DNA from: Lantana camara
Taxonomy: Eukaryota > Streptophyta > Magnoliopsida > Lamiales > Verbenaceae
Length of the DNA stretch: 64,000 bases
Assembly (NCBI GenBank): GCA_037501455.1
Contig: CM074863.1
Coordinates: forward strand, 11,280,001-11,344,000
Direction of reading: 5' to 3'
The notes under the pieces were generated by a model. It was given only the letters and a program-made list of their open reading frames with translations. It did no database searches and was not told the origin of the DNA. A program made the position numbers and the translations under genes. This document shows, piece by piece, positions 36,201 through 48,028 of this stretch. Numbering within the stretch: position 1 is the stretch's first letter; each line of letters opens with the position of its first letter.

Positions 36201-38033
36201 ACACAAAAGAGGAAAACAATAGCACAAAAATTACTTTTGAGTTATAGCCCATGCTTCGTTCCAGCTCAGACCCTTTACATCTACTAATATTCTTATGAGC
36301 TCGGGTATACAGAGAGTCGGATGTGTATCATTCATTTGTACAGCAACTTTTTCAGGAAACTTCTCCCAATTTACTGATCCTCCTGATCTCCTCTCAAATC
36401 TTGCCATGATATCTTGAAGAGAAGCTGAACATAATGTATATTGCTGCTTCAGTCGAAGAGTCTTTCCCTCATATGACTCGTCCCCAGGATACAAAACATA
36501 GCAAATCTGATCCCGAAACAAATAAAAAAAAAAAAAAGAATAAATTGTAAAGCTAAGAGACAATACACCAACTAAACAATTATATTTGGAAGAATTGTAT
36601 CTGTATACGATACCTTTTCAGCCCTTTTCATGGCTTCATATGCTTTTGCATGCTCTCCAGCATTAAAAGCACCTAAATCAAAAACTTCAGCAACAACCTT
36701 TGTGGACCAAAGCCTTAAGTTGATGGTAGTTTTAGTTTTATATCCTGGTATTGGGACATCATAGGCAACAGCAATTATGTCTTCCCCTCCGACCCATTCT
36801 TTCCTCCCATCCGAACCTTCCACGACTTCTCCATAAAATTTAACCGGATACGAGATATCATTTCGTACTATTTCCCATGGATTTCCCATCTGATCCGAAA
36901 TGCACTCACATGATTATGTTAAAATTTGAAAACATTCCTGCACGGGTAAAACGAACATAGATGAAGATTACCTCGAGCCAATTTTCAGGAACTTCTTCTT
37001 GACCATCTTTTGTTATGAGCTGTTTAAATAGACCATATCTGTATCTCAGCCCATAACCCCAAGCTGGGTAATTAAGAGTTGCCATGGAGTCAAGAAAGCA
37101 AGAAGCAAGCCTCCCTAACCCTCCATTACCGAGCGCTGCATCAGGTTCCTAAATTATAATAAACTTATCTAGATTAATAGAAACTATTAACCAGAACAAA
37201 TTTGAATCAAGGTATAAAATTGGTGGGAGAACAAAAAAAAAAAAATGGAAATTGATAATGTGATTAACAGCTTTCTTAATCATAATCAATTTTCTTGGAG
37301 AAAATGATAAACCTGTGCAGCTACATCCTCTAAAGTATGCCCCAATTTCTTGAGAGCCTCTGCATAAGCCCCATTGAGCTCCAAATTACCAATTGCATTC
37401 AGCAAAGCTCTGCCCTGTTGAAGAAAAACTAGGAAGATGAACTAAATGTACGTAAGCCATTAAATCCACAGAAAATTAACTTGATGATGAAGATGACAGC
37501 AAACCTGAAGAAATTCCATGGACAGATAATAAGCCTGTTTCACATTCATCTTTTCATAATAATCATAAGTCGCATTCCAATTAATAATGAGCATATCACG
37601 AACACTTTCAGCAGTAGCATAATACGCTTTAGGAAGCTCAAACAGCTCAGGAGAGAAAGATGGAGTGAACTCAGCATGATATTTTATACTCGACGCAACT
37701 GACGCAGAATCTGGCTTCAGAGCATCTAATGCCACTCCTAAAACCACAACAAATCTCAATATTGATCGAATTTATGCTGCAAAAACGCAAAGATTGGGTC
37801 TTTAAACACTTTCTACCTTTTTCTTCTTCAAGGGCAGGAGGGCCCTCCAATTTCTTGGTCTTTTTCTTGCTAGCCACATTCTTCACAACGAAGCACTTGC
37901 GATTAACAACGGCCGGCGACGATTTCTTGAACATGAAGTGCCATTTCCAGGGCTTGTTGCCGCTGCAAGTAGTCAAGGGGGAAATGCTTGAAAGCGTACT
38001 TGAATGCGAAATCCGCAATGCCGAAGACTCCAT
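33209..38033 (-). CDS. PHO1: Plastidic alpha-glucan (starch) phosphorylase, L isoform
   Basis: Fifteen coding exons on the minus strand: 38033-37817, 37737-37505, 37414-37313, 37148-36972, 36889-36614, 36506-36235, 36118-36001, 35925-35470, 35382-35230, 35133-35005, 34914-34678, 34555-34479, 34016-33830, 33737-33537, 33325-33209. All join in phase, giving about 983 residues. It reversibly transfers glucose from alpha-1,4-glucan to phosphate (EC 2.4.1.1) with pyridoxal phosphate in the plastid. The Ser/Lys-rich N-terminus is a transit peptide. Exon 8 carries the acidic Glu/Ser/Lys insertion of about 80 residues found only in the plastid (L) isoform. [11 protein letters not shown] holds the cofactor lysine. 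The C-terminus has the SSDRTI segment seen in phosphorylases. Intron 12 contains a MITE. The gene is divergent from SNAP33. Confidence 0.96.
34123..34440. mobile_element. MITE in PHO1 intron 12 (Mutator-like by 9-bp duplication)
   Basis: Its arms are imperfect inverted repeats: TTACACGAACTTCCCC ... AATTACAAAAGCTTCCCC on the left, and GGGGAAGTTTGTGTAA with its neighbours on the right. Flanks are TATGGAATA (34114-34122) and TTTGGAATA (34441-34449), an 8 of 9 match. It lies wholly in the intron between exons 12 and 13 and is non-coding. Confidence 0.72.
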
Positions 38034-40010
38034 TTTTATCCGAGCTTTTTGCTCCCTTTTAACACACACAACTTTCAGTGTTAGAAAAAGGGCCCTTTTT
38101 GAGTTGGGGATTGTGGGGATGGAGTGATCAAGATTCAGAAAGTTGGTGAAGCACGAGGAGAAATATGGATCGTTGTTTTGGCATCACAATTCACAAGCCT
38201 AATACACAGGAAAGATATTTTTTTGGCCTCTCATAATATCTTCATGTCCGCCGTAGTCCTCACTAAACTACAAATGCATTAATGTGACGTAGTTTTGTAT
38301 ATTATGTTTATGAATTTAAAGATTTTGATTATGAGATTATTAAATCTTATTGGAACGTGGAATAACAACAGGGGGTTTTTGAAAAAACTCCCCATGGGTT
38401 GAAAATTTTTGAGTTTGCTTTCCATTTTTAAATACATCATTTGGGGTTTTAGATACACGATTCTGGGATTTATATACACGATTCTGGGATTTAGATACAT
38501 GATTTTTTTCCTTATATTTCCAATACATCATTTGGGGTTTTAGATACATGATTCTTGAGTTTTAATATATCATTTTTAAAAATAGGGAGTTAAAAGAAAT
38601 TTGACTTATCAATTGGGGAGTTTTCTCAAATTCCCCGATAACACAATTTATATTCAAAATATTTTTTAAAATAGTAATTGCCAAGAATATCTATTTGATT
38701 TCTCATCCCTTGAAACTATATATAGTAAAATTATTAGAAATCTGATGTGAATATGGATAATTCTAGCCACCTAATTCGAGTAGTTTGGTATATGTAAGAA
38801 AAATGACACTATATTAATATATGTTATGTAATTCTTTCACTAAATGTACATTACCCTATAAAATAATTATGTTCCAAATTGAGAGTATAAGGTTGTTTGT
38901 TATTGGCAAACATTTAAAATATAGTCAAATTATTGCAGCTCATATATAGTTATGGTTTTCTTGAATAGAAAACAATATAATTGATATGTGGAGGGATATT
39001 TATTTGTCATGATATATATTAATATTATGCTTGCTAGGTTGGATATTTTCAGAAAATGCGTCCCACAATGAACCACAAAATGTGGAAAACAATAAAGATA
39101 TACAAATTAGAAAAATACAAATAAGTAGGCCACACATCAATTCTCATCAACTTTTCTCGTGTTCTAATGTTTTGTCCATTCTCGTGTCAATTGTAATTGT
39201 TAAATAAACATAATTTATCAATAAATTAATTTTAAAAGTAAAGATTTATAAATGAACAAGAAATTAATATAAAACTATATTAAATCAACTTTTACTTTCT
39301 TTTCTTAAAGAAATCATGGAAATGGCTTCACCTGGTTCTCCGCGCCACCCTTCATATCTTGGTACGAAATCAACTCTGATGATCACAGAATTAATTATTT
39401 TCTGTTAGGCCGTCTTTGATTGTTCTGTTTGCTTTGTGGGGGAGAGATTTTCTGCGATTTTTCCTCCTCTCGAGCATTTCGTCAAACATCTCTGCATATA
39501 TATCTTCAAAGGATTTTCTGTTTTCTTCTTCCACTTTTTGGTCGGAATCATTGAGAACCTTTTCCAAAACTCAATCAATCAGGTAATGCAGCCTTGTTTC
39601 CGTACTCGTGATGTTTGTTTTCTTGATTTCGTGGTAGTTTCTGTCCATGCATGCTTTCGTGCAACCCCTGCGTGATTATGTATTGGAAAAGGTTTAATGT
39701 TTTGATGTATATGTAATGTTGCTTCCGTTTTACATGATTTCTGTGTTCAGCATAGGTTTCTGGTTCACATTTCAAAACATTTTTCCATTGAAATGATCCA
39801 AACTTATCTATGCAATTCATCAGCCACATAAGTGTCCCTTGAAGTGCTTCATACATAGCTCAGACTCTTTCTTGGATTCGCACTATTTCGCAGTGGCAAC
39901 ATGTTTCTCACATTTCACTAATATATGCATCTCGTTTATTGCAATAATGGACAGGAATCCAACTAGGCAAGTTCATTTTACTTCATAACTCAAACCGAAG
40001 AACAGACAAA
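38034..40010. promoter_or_regulatory. Shared upstream region of divergent PHO1 and SNAP33
   Basis: Nearly 2 kb between the two start codons. It holds the PHO1 leader (38034 to about 38130), an imperfect 21-22-bp tandem repeat (38431-38570), AT-rich sequence, and the SNAP33 5' leader with a probable UTR intron (39583-39954; donor ATCAG|GTAATG, acceptor GGACAG|GAATCC). No other gene is seen. Confidence 0.6.
38431..38570. repeat. Degenerate 21-22-bp tandem repeat
   Basis: Units such as TACACGATTCTGGGATTTA, TACATCATTTGGGGTTTTAGA and TACATGATTCTTGAGTTTTA recur about six times. On the minus strand they give a repetitive ORF, which I treat as chance. Confidence 0.75.
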
Positions 40011-41442
40011 ATGTTTGGTTTTAGGAAATCCCCTGCGCCTGAAAAACCACCTAGGCAGCAATCAACCGATATTTCAAACTATTTCGATGATGATGAAGAT
40101 GATAAGCCAAAAACTAATGCGAGAAGAACTTCTTCAGAACCTGCACTCGTCGTACCGGATAATCATTTTGGAGGAGGAAACAAGAACAAAGACTTTGACA
40201 GCATGTCCGTTCAAGAATTGGAGGGCTATGCTGTTGATCAGGCTAAGGAGACCACAAATTCCGTCAACAATTGTTTGAAAATTGCTGAGGATATCAGAGG
40301 GGATGCTACCAGGACTCTCGACACACTGCATCAACAGGGCGAACAAATCCACCGCACCCATGAAATGGCTGCAAATATGGATAAAGATTTGAGTAAGGTA
40401 CGACTCATTATCTTAATCGTGGTCTTTTTTTTTTTTCAGATTCTTTCTTGGAATTGAATGTATATACTTAAAAATGTACACTAAAGAGCCCTTTGCTTTT
40501 GACTTGTACCAAGAAATTTACACTTAGTACAAGGAAGAAAGGATCGTCTGAGGCGAGAAAAGCAATTACACCATAAAAATGCATGTACTGTCGCAGTTAA
40601 CGCACGTGAGATACTGGGGCGTTTTCTGTACAAAATTTTAAATTTCACACATTATGTATTGTACTGGGGTTCTTTGGACTCATTTAAAACTGCAGAAACA
40701 GTGCAATATGTATTGTATGGTTATTTCAAGATATGTATTATAGTTGGTTTTTGTTTTTCTTACAGGGTGAGAAATTGTTGAATGGTCTAGGGGGCATGTT
40801 TTCGATGCCATGGAGGCCAAAGAAGGGAAAGACCATAACAGGCCCCAAAACTACGAAAGGTTGAGTTTCTACATCTTCCATATATGTATGTGTGTGTGTG
40901 TTTGAGAGTGAGTTGTGAAATGACGGTTTCATCCCGTCCACAGATGACAACGCCACTGCAAAACGAGCCACAGCAGAGCAAAGAGAAAAGTTAGGTTTAG
41001 GTAAAGGGTCAAAGGGCTCCCGTACACCTCCTCCAGAACCAACCAACGCTATGGAGAAAGTAGAGGTACATATTTTGTTATAATACGAGAGAGTATACCG
41101 GGTGGTAATGACGTATATAGGCCTCACCCGACTCTCAATTCATTCTATTGGCATTGGCGTTTTTCTCAGGTGGAGAAGGCAAAACAAGACGATGCACTTG
41201 ATGATCTTGGCGGTATACTGGGAGAACTGAAGGGCATGGCTGTTGACATGGGATCTGAACTTAACAGGTTACTTCTATTTCAATCATCAGTCTACTTTGT
41301 GACCCTATAGATTGTGTGATTAATGGAGGGAGCTGCACTGTGCAGACAAAACCATGCTCTTGATGATCTTCAAGAAGATGTGGACGAGCTAAACTCGCGA
41401 GTGAAAGGTGCGAATCAACGTGCACATAAGTTGCTAAAGTGA
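40011..41442 (+). CDS. SNAP33: SNAP25-type t-SNARE (Qb+Qc)
   Basis: Five coding exons: 40011-40397, 40766-40859, 40944-41065, 41170-41267 and 41346-41442. All introns are GT-AG and in phase; 265 residues. The protein has a basic N-terminus (MFGFRKSP), a Ser/acidic linker, a Qb SNARE helix (about residues 65-128) and a Qc SNARE helix at the C-terminus (about residues 200-262). There is a short Lys/Pro linker between and no transmembrane segment. The linker lacks the cysteine cluster that is palmitoylated in animal SNAP25, as is known for plant SNAP33. It acts at the plasma membrane and cell plate, pairing with syntaxins such as KNOLLE or PEN1 and with VAMP72 proteins in vesicle fusion. A 5'-UTR intron is likely. 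Confidence 0.95.
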
Positions 41443-41973
41443 AAATAACACCAGTATAATTAACAGAGTTTAGAGACCTAAAATTGTCGATAATCCCATC
41501 GTTCCGTTTTTTTTTTCTTGACCAATACTAGAAGTGGTTGTTTAGCTGAGGATGACAGTAGGGTGAAAAGTTTTCTCATCCAATAATTGTTTTTTGAAGT
41601 TATTGTAAATTACACCTTGAAGTGTTTAATTAAGAGAAATAGTTTCTGTATGTGTAGCATCATTCCATGTGTTTCTTGTACCACTGAACAAGTTTGTTTT
41701 GTGAGCTTATTTTCACATCAGTAACCTTGCAAATTCAGAAAACATGAACATTTTGCTCAATATAGCAATTAAGCTTATAATGGTACAACAACAATAATCA
41801 CCCAAGTTTTAATACAATAACTCAACAAAGCAGATAAAGAGAGTTTTAGCTACATTTCACACTGTATATACAGTATACACCAGGTTGAACATTTTCAACC
41901 TGCTTTATAGAACAAATCCATCTAAAAGGAGATTCACAAACCATAATAAAAATTCAAACAATTTCTCAAGAAT
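41443..41973. other. Intergenic between convergent SNAP33 and PAP copy A
   Basis: The 3' UTRs of both genes from opposite strands. No further feature is seen. Around 41815-41830 it begins to resemble the sequence downstream of PAP copy B (ACTCAACAAA), which marks the left limit of the tandem duplication. Confidence 0.55.
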
Positions 41974-44422
41974 TCATACCACATCGCTCTTGACTGGGGT
42001 CCATCCCGCCCCAGAACCAGCGTTCTTTCTAGAACGGGAAACAAAACCCAAGACATATCCAAGAAAAGTCCCCAGAACCAGAATACTGGCAACCTTAACA
42101 TACCAAGAAAATCTCGAGTCCAACTTCACCATCACCAAAACACCGTCAGCATCACCAACACCATGACCATGAAGGACCTGGCCTGAAGCCATAATCTCAA
42201 CCACATCGTGCACCTCTCCGTCATGGTTTCCAACGTAGGATAACTTAAGTTTCTCCCTATTGGCAAAAAGCCTAACATACCCAAACTCACCACCACGGTA
42301 CAATGATTGAACGGGCTGTGGGAAAACAGGATCATTGGGATGATCTGGCCTAGGTTGCCAAATGGGCTGCCAGTCTTGTCCTGCCATTCCAATCACCATA
42401 TGAACAGGATATGTCTCACCACAAGTGAAGTTATTAACAGGGCAAAATCTCTCGTATCTATGAACATGGCCCCACAATGCAAGCGTAACCTTATTCTTCA
42501 CGAAAAGAGGTTCGAGGTGCTCCTGCAATCTGACTCTGAAAGGGGCATCCCTCGTTTCATCGCTGGTTGTGTACATCGGCCGGTGCCCTTGGACAATAAC
42601 ATAAGGTGTTTTTCCTCTATCTACTGATTCTAAGTCATTTTTCAAGAATTCATATTGTTTACTGCCTGAAAGAAAGTCCGTTTCTGTAGAAAAAAACACA
42701 AAATGGACTACCCCAAAATCAAAAGAGTAATAAAGATTCCTGGTAGGAGGGGCTCTTGTTCCTGTAGTTTCTGAAGAATTTCCGGGCATGTGGAATCTAA
42801 GGCTATAGGGTACTCCACATTCTCCACCTCCATCTTTGCCATAGATCGCGTAAGACCATTCGGGCCTCCAAGGCTGTGAAGGCCAATCATATTCATGATT
42901 GCCGATGCAGACATGATAAGGAACCTTGGAGGCAATCGGCTCGATCTGGTTAAAGAAGTTGTCCCACACCCAAGAATAGCCTCGGGCATAGCTTATGTCT
43001 CCAATATGTGAGATTAAACTGGGCTTGTTGCCTAGAGACTCAATGTCTCTGCTTATCCACTTAACAGTGGAGATGCTCTCATCTTGTGTGCGCTGAAAAG
43101 TTGAGTACGGAGTGGCAGTCCCCATGTCTCCAAATAAGAAAGCTATTGTTTCATCCGAATCACTAATTGGGGATGTGAAACTGAATGTGTTGCTCCAACC
43201 AGAGGAATCACTACCAACCTATCATGTTATTTGAAAAAATAGGTTTACAATGCTGTTTCAAATGGAGAAGTGAGAACATGCGATGCAAGACTCTGGAACT
43301 TGATCAAAACAGAAAGATGCACATGTCATACCGAGTATAATACAGGTGGACTTGCATGAATACATTCCAAAGCATGCTGAATAAAGAATCACCTCTTTGG
43401 AAACATAACAAAGATGATTATTGAGCACATAGAAGTGCAGTTTTTGAAGCAAAGCAGTATTACTGAGAAATTTTATGCAGTGCTAAAAACTGAATTATCC
43501 CCACCTAGGAATTGGAACACAATCTAGAACTTCACATTTTGATTACACTGCTACTTAAACAAGTCCCCATTAATATGCAACAATTGCCACACTCAGGTAT
43601 AGTACCAAACACAAGCATCATACACCCCAGCAAACTAACAATGAAAACAAAACGATAACAATCCAAAAACTAAGGTATAAGACAACAAAATCAAGAAATT
43701 ACCTGATAATAATACCTCTGTCCTCCCTTCAAACCCACCATCACACCATCATGTATAAACCCAGGATCCCTCCAACCAACGCTCTCATTTGCTGGGGAAT
43801 CACACATGTCCTCTCTCTCATACCTCGAGACCCGAGTGTCCACAGTCTTACCCAACTTATTCCGAGTCAATCCATACTTCACAAAGCTCTCCTTCCCATC
43901 ATCGGTCACGAACATCACCCGCATCTCCCCATCAATACCCGTCAGTGCCAAGTGAACCTGCTCTGGCCCCTTCCCCGATTCAAATCGAACAGTTTCAGAC
44001 TCCGCCAACAGGTGTTTTATCCCCGGCAAGGGATTATGATCGTGGTCTTGCTTTTTCGGGTTGATTTCGGAATCAATCCAGTGGAAAATCCGAATCTGGT
44101 AGTCAGATCGCATGTTGATCAAGGCAATCGTGATCGAACCTGACCCGGATCTCCATTTGGGATCCGACGAAAGGAAAATATAGCCGATGAAATCATTGTG
44201 GGAGGAATTTGCAGGAGAGTAAATTCCGAGCCAATCGAGCTCCGATGGGGTGTCAATGCCGGACCACTGGATTGTAATCGGGTCGCCTGATTTGGGTATG
44301 GTTCTGGAGCTCAGGGATATGGCGATTTGTGATGAGGATGAGAGTTGAAAGAGGAGAAGAAATAGACTGCATATGAAAGGGATTATCTTCATTGGGACCA
44401 TAATTTCATGGAATTTGATCAA
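41974..44422 (-). CDS. PAP2: Purple acid phosphatase, C-terminally membrane anchored (tandem copy A)
   Basis: Two exons on the minus strand, 44422-43703 and 43218-41974 (phase 0), 654 residues. An N-terminal hydrophobic segment ([13 protein letters not shown]) resembles a signal sequence. The metallophosphatase motifs are all present: GDMG (D271), GDISY (D314, Y317), GNHE (N347, H348), VQGH (H452) and GHVH (H491, H493), so the di-metal centre looks intact. A hydrophobic segment at about residues 612-636 followed by RSRK is the C-terminal anchor typical of Arabidopsis PAP2/PAP9. PAP2 is known to sit on chloroplast and mitochondrial outer membranes. Databases often label this class probable inactive; the motifs here argue against loss of metal binding. 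Gypsy-2 starts 193 bp upstream of the ATG. Confidence 0.93.
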
Positions 44423-44610
44423 GGTTTTAGGGAGTTTTGGAGCTGCGAGCTTTAAAGTCTTTCATGGAGAAGATATGGTGATTGGTGATTGGAGTTGCAG
44501 AAGGTAGTAGTTAAGATTTCAAAGTCCCATTTAAGATGTCTTTGACTAATGGAATTAAATCGAAGGATAATATAGTTTTAAGGTTGTATTTAATTTATTT
44601 TAAAAGGTTT

Positions 44611-44615
44611 ATATC
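44611..44615. repeat. Left target-site duplication ATATC of gypsy-2
   Basis: ATATC directly before the 5' LTR equals ATATC at 55321-55325 directly after the 3' LTR. Confidence 0.93.
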
Positions 44616-45209
44616 TGACGTGGCACGTACCCGTTGTCGAGCTGAACCAATCACCGTGCTCCACGTGTACGATCGACGGTCCCACCTCGATCGGAATTTG
44701 CCTCTCGACCACAATGCTCGAGAACCATTTACCCCACATAAGTTACCGCGTATATCGTCGACCCATAGTCGGGCCTCCAAGCCGCTATATTCGATCCCTT
44801 CCTCTCGACCGGCCAGCACACCGTTCCACTAGCAGGAAGGAGTGGCCGACCACGCATTTAATGCACGGTCATAATGGGGCACCTGTCAGCTCCTCATGCC
44901 AACACATCAACGCGGTAACTTCTCTTTCATCGCCATATAAATAGTCCCTCCTCATTTATTGCAAGGGAAGTTTTCTCACCTAACTCTCCTCACCGCTCAA
45001 TCATTTCGACCATCTTCATCGAACCTAACTTGAGCGTCGGAGTGCCAACCCGGGTCACACACCCACCTTTCCCGAGTTGGCCTCGAAGCTCACGTTCACA
45101 TCGACCTGTGCAGATTTCAAGTAGTCGGACGGCCGTTTTCCCCTCGATAAATAGAGTGATCGCGTCGAACCTCTCGATCGGAACCCAAGCAGAGATTTTG
45201 GCTCGATCA
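44616..45209 (+). repeat. Gypsy-2 5' LTR
   Basis: TGACGTGGCACG ... GGCTCGATCA. TATAAATA lies at 44936-44943. Compared with the 3' LTR it lacks a 23-bp tandem duplication and keeps a 23-bp segment that the 3' LTR has lost; single-base differences are few. Confidence 0.96.
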
Positions 45210-45211
45210 TT

Positions 45212-45229
45212 TGGCGCCGTCTGTGGGAA
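45212..45229 (+). other. Gypsy-2 primer-binding site
   Basis: TGGCGCCGTCTGTGGGAA starts 3 bp after the 5' LTR. TGGCGCCG-type sites are typical of Tat/Athila elements and match the 3' end of a tRNA (Asp is the usual assignment, from memory). Confidence 0.82.
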
Positions 45230-45251
45230 ACGCAACGATAAGCCATCGGAC

Positions 45252-47546
45252 ATGACTACTCGCAACCTCGTTAGCAATCGCCTATTCGATGAGAATGGTC
45301 GGGAAGTCCTCCCTCAGGTCCCCATGCAAGTCGTTGCGCCTGCCGCCATCCCGCCACAGCTAGTCTACTCGACGCCCGAGTTAGACAAATACTTAAAAGC
45401 TTGTCGAGATGAAGTTGTCGCCGCGGCGACAGAAGGAAGAGAGCCTCGAATGCCAGAATGCCCTCAAACACGACCGGTGGAGATCATCCAACCAGTGATG
45501 AACCATCCCGGATACCTGCATCCAATTCAGTACCAGCCGCCTGTCGGATATTGGGCGGGAATCGGGCAAAACGCACAACCCCAGTTTCCGCGTCAGCAAC
45601 CGTTGCCCGCTCGGGGGAGTGCTCGCAGGCCGGTTCAAGATCGATTGTCGTTCCAAGCTGATGATGAGGTCGACTCCATGACCCCCACCGATTCTAGAAT
45701 ACGTCGGAATAACAGCCGCCGAGGCCAAGGTGTGTCCCGACAAAGGTCTCGTCTGTCTCATTTTCAGGGAAACAATATCAGCTGTGGGCGGTTGACATCT
45801 CGGAGGGTACGATGTTCCTTACAGCGTAACAAATCCCCTCACAACTCAAGCGGGAACTTTAGTCGACTCGGGCCCCATGGTCGAGTTAACCAAATCAGGA
45901 GATCAAACCGAGGACACATTGTGAATTCAAATGACCTCCGGAATCAGATACCTCAGCGTCCCGGTCGATATGATAGCCGACATCGAAGCGAGAGCCAGGG
46001 CTCGTATAGTCGCTCCCCCAACCGATCCCGCTCAACTCGGAGGGAACGATCTAGGTCCCCCCGGCGTACCCAATCCCGGCGCGAGCGCTCTAGATCACCC
46101 CAGCACACGCCCTCCGTCCCGCGACCGGCCCGACAGTGGAGGTATCGTAGCGAAAGGGAAGCTCAATCTCCGTTTTGCGATTCGATCATTGAATCCACCA
46201 CCGAGGAGAAGATCCCCACTGGGTTGCCCACGTATAACGGGTCAATTGATCCAGAGAAGCATGTGTCGCGCCTCGAAATGCAACTCAGCATATTCGGCCA
46301 CTCCCCGAACATTTGGGCAAAGATCTTTGTCACCACCCTCGATGGGCCGGCGCTGGAATGGTTCTCGAGACTCCCCCCTCGATCCGTACCTACGTACAAG
46401 GTTTTGGTCGACCGTTTCAAGGCTCAGTTCTCTGCCATGAAGGGAGATAAGCTACCTCCGACCTACCTGTACACCATCAAACAAGGCCCCAATGAGTCTC
46501 TCCGGGACTTCTTCACTCGCTTTTCGCAAGCGGTGGTCAAAACAGAAAAACCGAGCATCGACCTCCTGAGACCAATTGTTCACAAGGCTTTGATCAGCAT
46601 TGAAGCCGCTCGATATATCTTCTTGCAGAAGCCCAAGAATTTAGCGGATATCCAAGCAGCCGCCTGCGATTGGATGCAACTTGAGGAACTGGAAAATTCC
46701 CAGAGAAGCCCGACTCAGGGTCGGAGAACAGAGGCCAACCGCCCCGTTAGGCAGGATATCCGCCCCAAAAATGAAACACCGGCCGGATCCGCCCCTCGTA
46801 AGCACTTCACTCAGTTGACAAGACCGATCGACGAGATTTACAATGTCATCGATCCAGCCCTGCTCAAGAAACCCCAACCCATGCGTGAGACTCCCAGAAC
46901 CCGGGAGAGTAACAAATTCTGCAACTTTCACCAGCAGAAAGGGCACAATACTTCCGAGTGCAATGCACTACGAGATGAAATCGAACGCCTGATCAAAGGA
47001 GGTCACCTTCTTGAGTTTGTGAAAAAAATGGACGACAACGCCCGAAACCGAGATCACCACGACCGGTCGCCGCCAAGACAACGACAAGCCAAGCCCCCGA
47101 CAGAGGGCGACCCGCATAACCGCCCGTGCCTAGGCAGGATCGACATGATTTCCGGGGGGCCATCCGGAGGAGACTCGAGGTCTGCTCGGAAGAAGGCTCG
47201 ACGGGCGGCAGTCCAAAGTTTCTTTGGGCCGCGAGAAGTGATGCAAGTTCGACCAGAAGACGTATGGGTCAATGAAGAAGTAGTGTTTAGCGAAAACGAT
47301 ATAATCGATCTACCGGGACAATCGAGCGAGACGCCTAGCTGTCCTATGGTCGTCACGCTCGATGTCGCCAACTTTGTTGTATCCCGCACTTTAATAGATA
47401 ATGGAAGCTCTAGCAATATTATCCTTTACTCGACTCTTATTCGCATGAATTTAAACGATAAATTGCTCCTAGACCCTATTCGAAGCCACCGAGCCATTAT
47501 ACAACATCATCTATTAAAGTTTACACTAAAGGTCGAGTGCGGTTGA
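45252..47546 (+). pseudogene. Gypsy-2 gag and start of protease
   Basis: Frame open from ATG 45252 (MTTRNLVSN) for 764 codons. The N-terminal part is Pro/Gln rich. About 45930-46180 encodes a dense Arg-Ser repeat region. The retrotransposon gag core lies near 46200-46650 (VTTLDGPALEWFSRLPP). A short zinc-knuckle-like motif (CNFHQQKGHNTSEC) is near 46918. A protease motif LIDNGSSSNIIL is near 47390-47430, with DNGS in place of the usual D-T/S-G, as in other Tat elements. A frame break at about 47500 separates it from the rest of the protease. Confidence 0.88.
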
Positions 47547-48010
47547 TCACATCCATGGGCACTCTACCCCCACGAGCCACACGCGAGATCGAATATCTTG
47601 TCGTCGAAATACCCTCCGCTTACAACATCATCTTCGGCCGGCCCGGTCTCATCGACTTCCGACCGGTCATATCCACTTACCACCAAATGGTAAAATTGCC
47701 CACCCCCTCCGGGGTCGGGGAATTGAGGTGCGATATATCGGCCGCTTGGAGTTGTTACTCCATCTCCTTGGATAAACCTAAAACCTCCACGGATAAGCAT
47801 GTGCCCCTCCTTGGCGACGACCCCATCATCGAAGATGAATTTGCAGACCCATCGGCAATCGACCCAGAAAACTCCAAGAAAATGTGTTCTTCTCACGCTG
47901 CAAAAAGGAAAAAGCAAGAGGATAAAAAGCTCGAGCCCACGGAAGAGATAGAGGAAATTCAGTTAATTCCAGGGCAGGCCGAAAAGATCACACGCATTGG
48001 GGCCGGTTGA
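47537..48010 (+). pseudogene. Gypsy-2 protease C-terminal part and linker to reverse transcriptase
   Basis: Continues the protease in another frame (REIEYLVVEI, AYNIIFGRPGL, STYHQMVKLPT are conserved in Tat elements), followed by an acidic linker. It ends at a TGA at 48008-48010; the reverse transcriptase frame opens at 48029 after a second break. Confidence 0.85.
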
Positions 48011-48028
48011 ACGGGAAAATAACAATGC

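Noticed and set aside
38279..38549. Minus-strand repetitive ORFs (NPRIVY repeats)
   Set aside because: They arise from the 21-22-bp tandem repeat, and nothing supports expression.
44536..44944. Host ORFs upstream of PAP copy A
   Set aside because: They lie in the gypsy-2 5' LTR and recur in the 3' LTR at 54634-54995.
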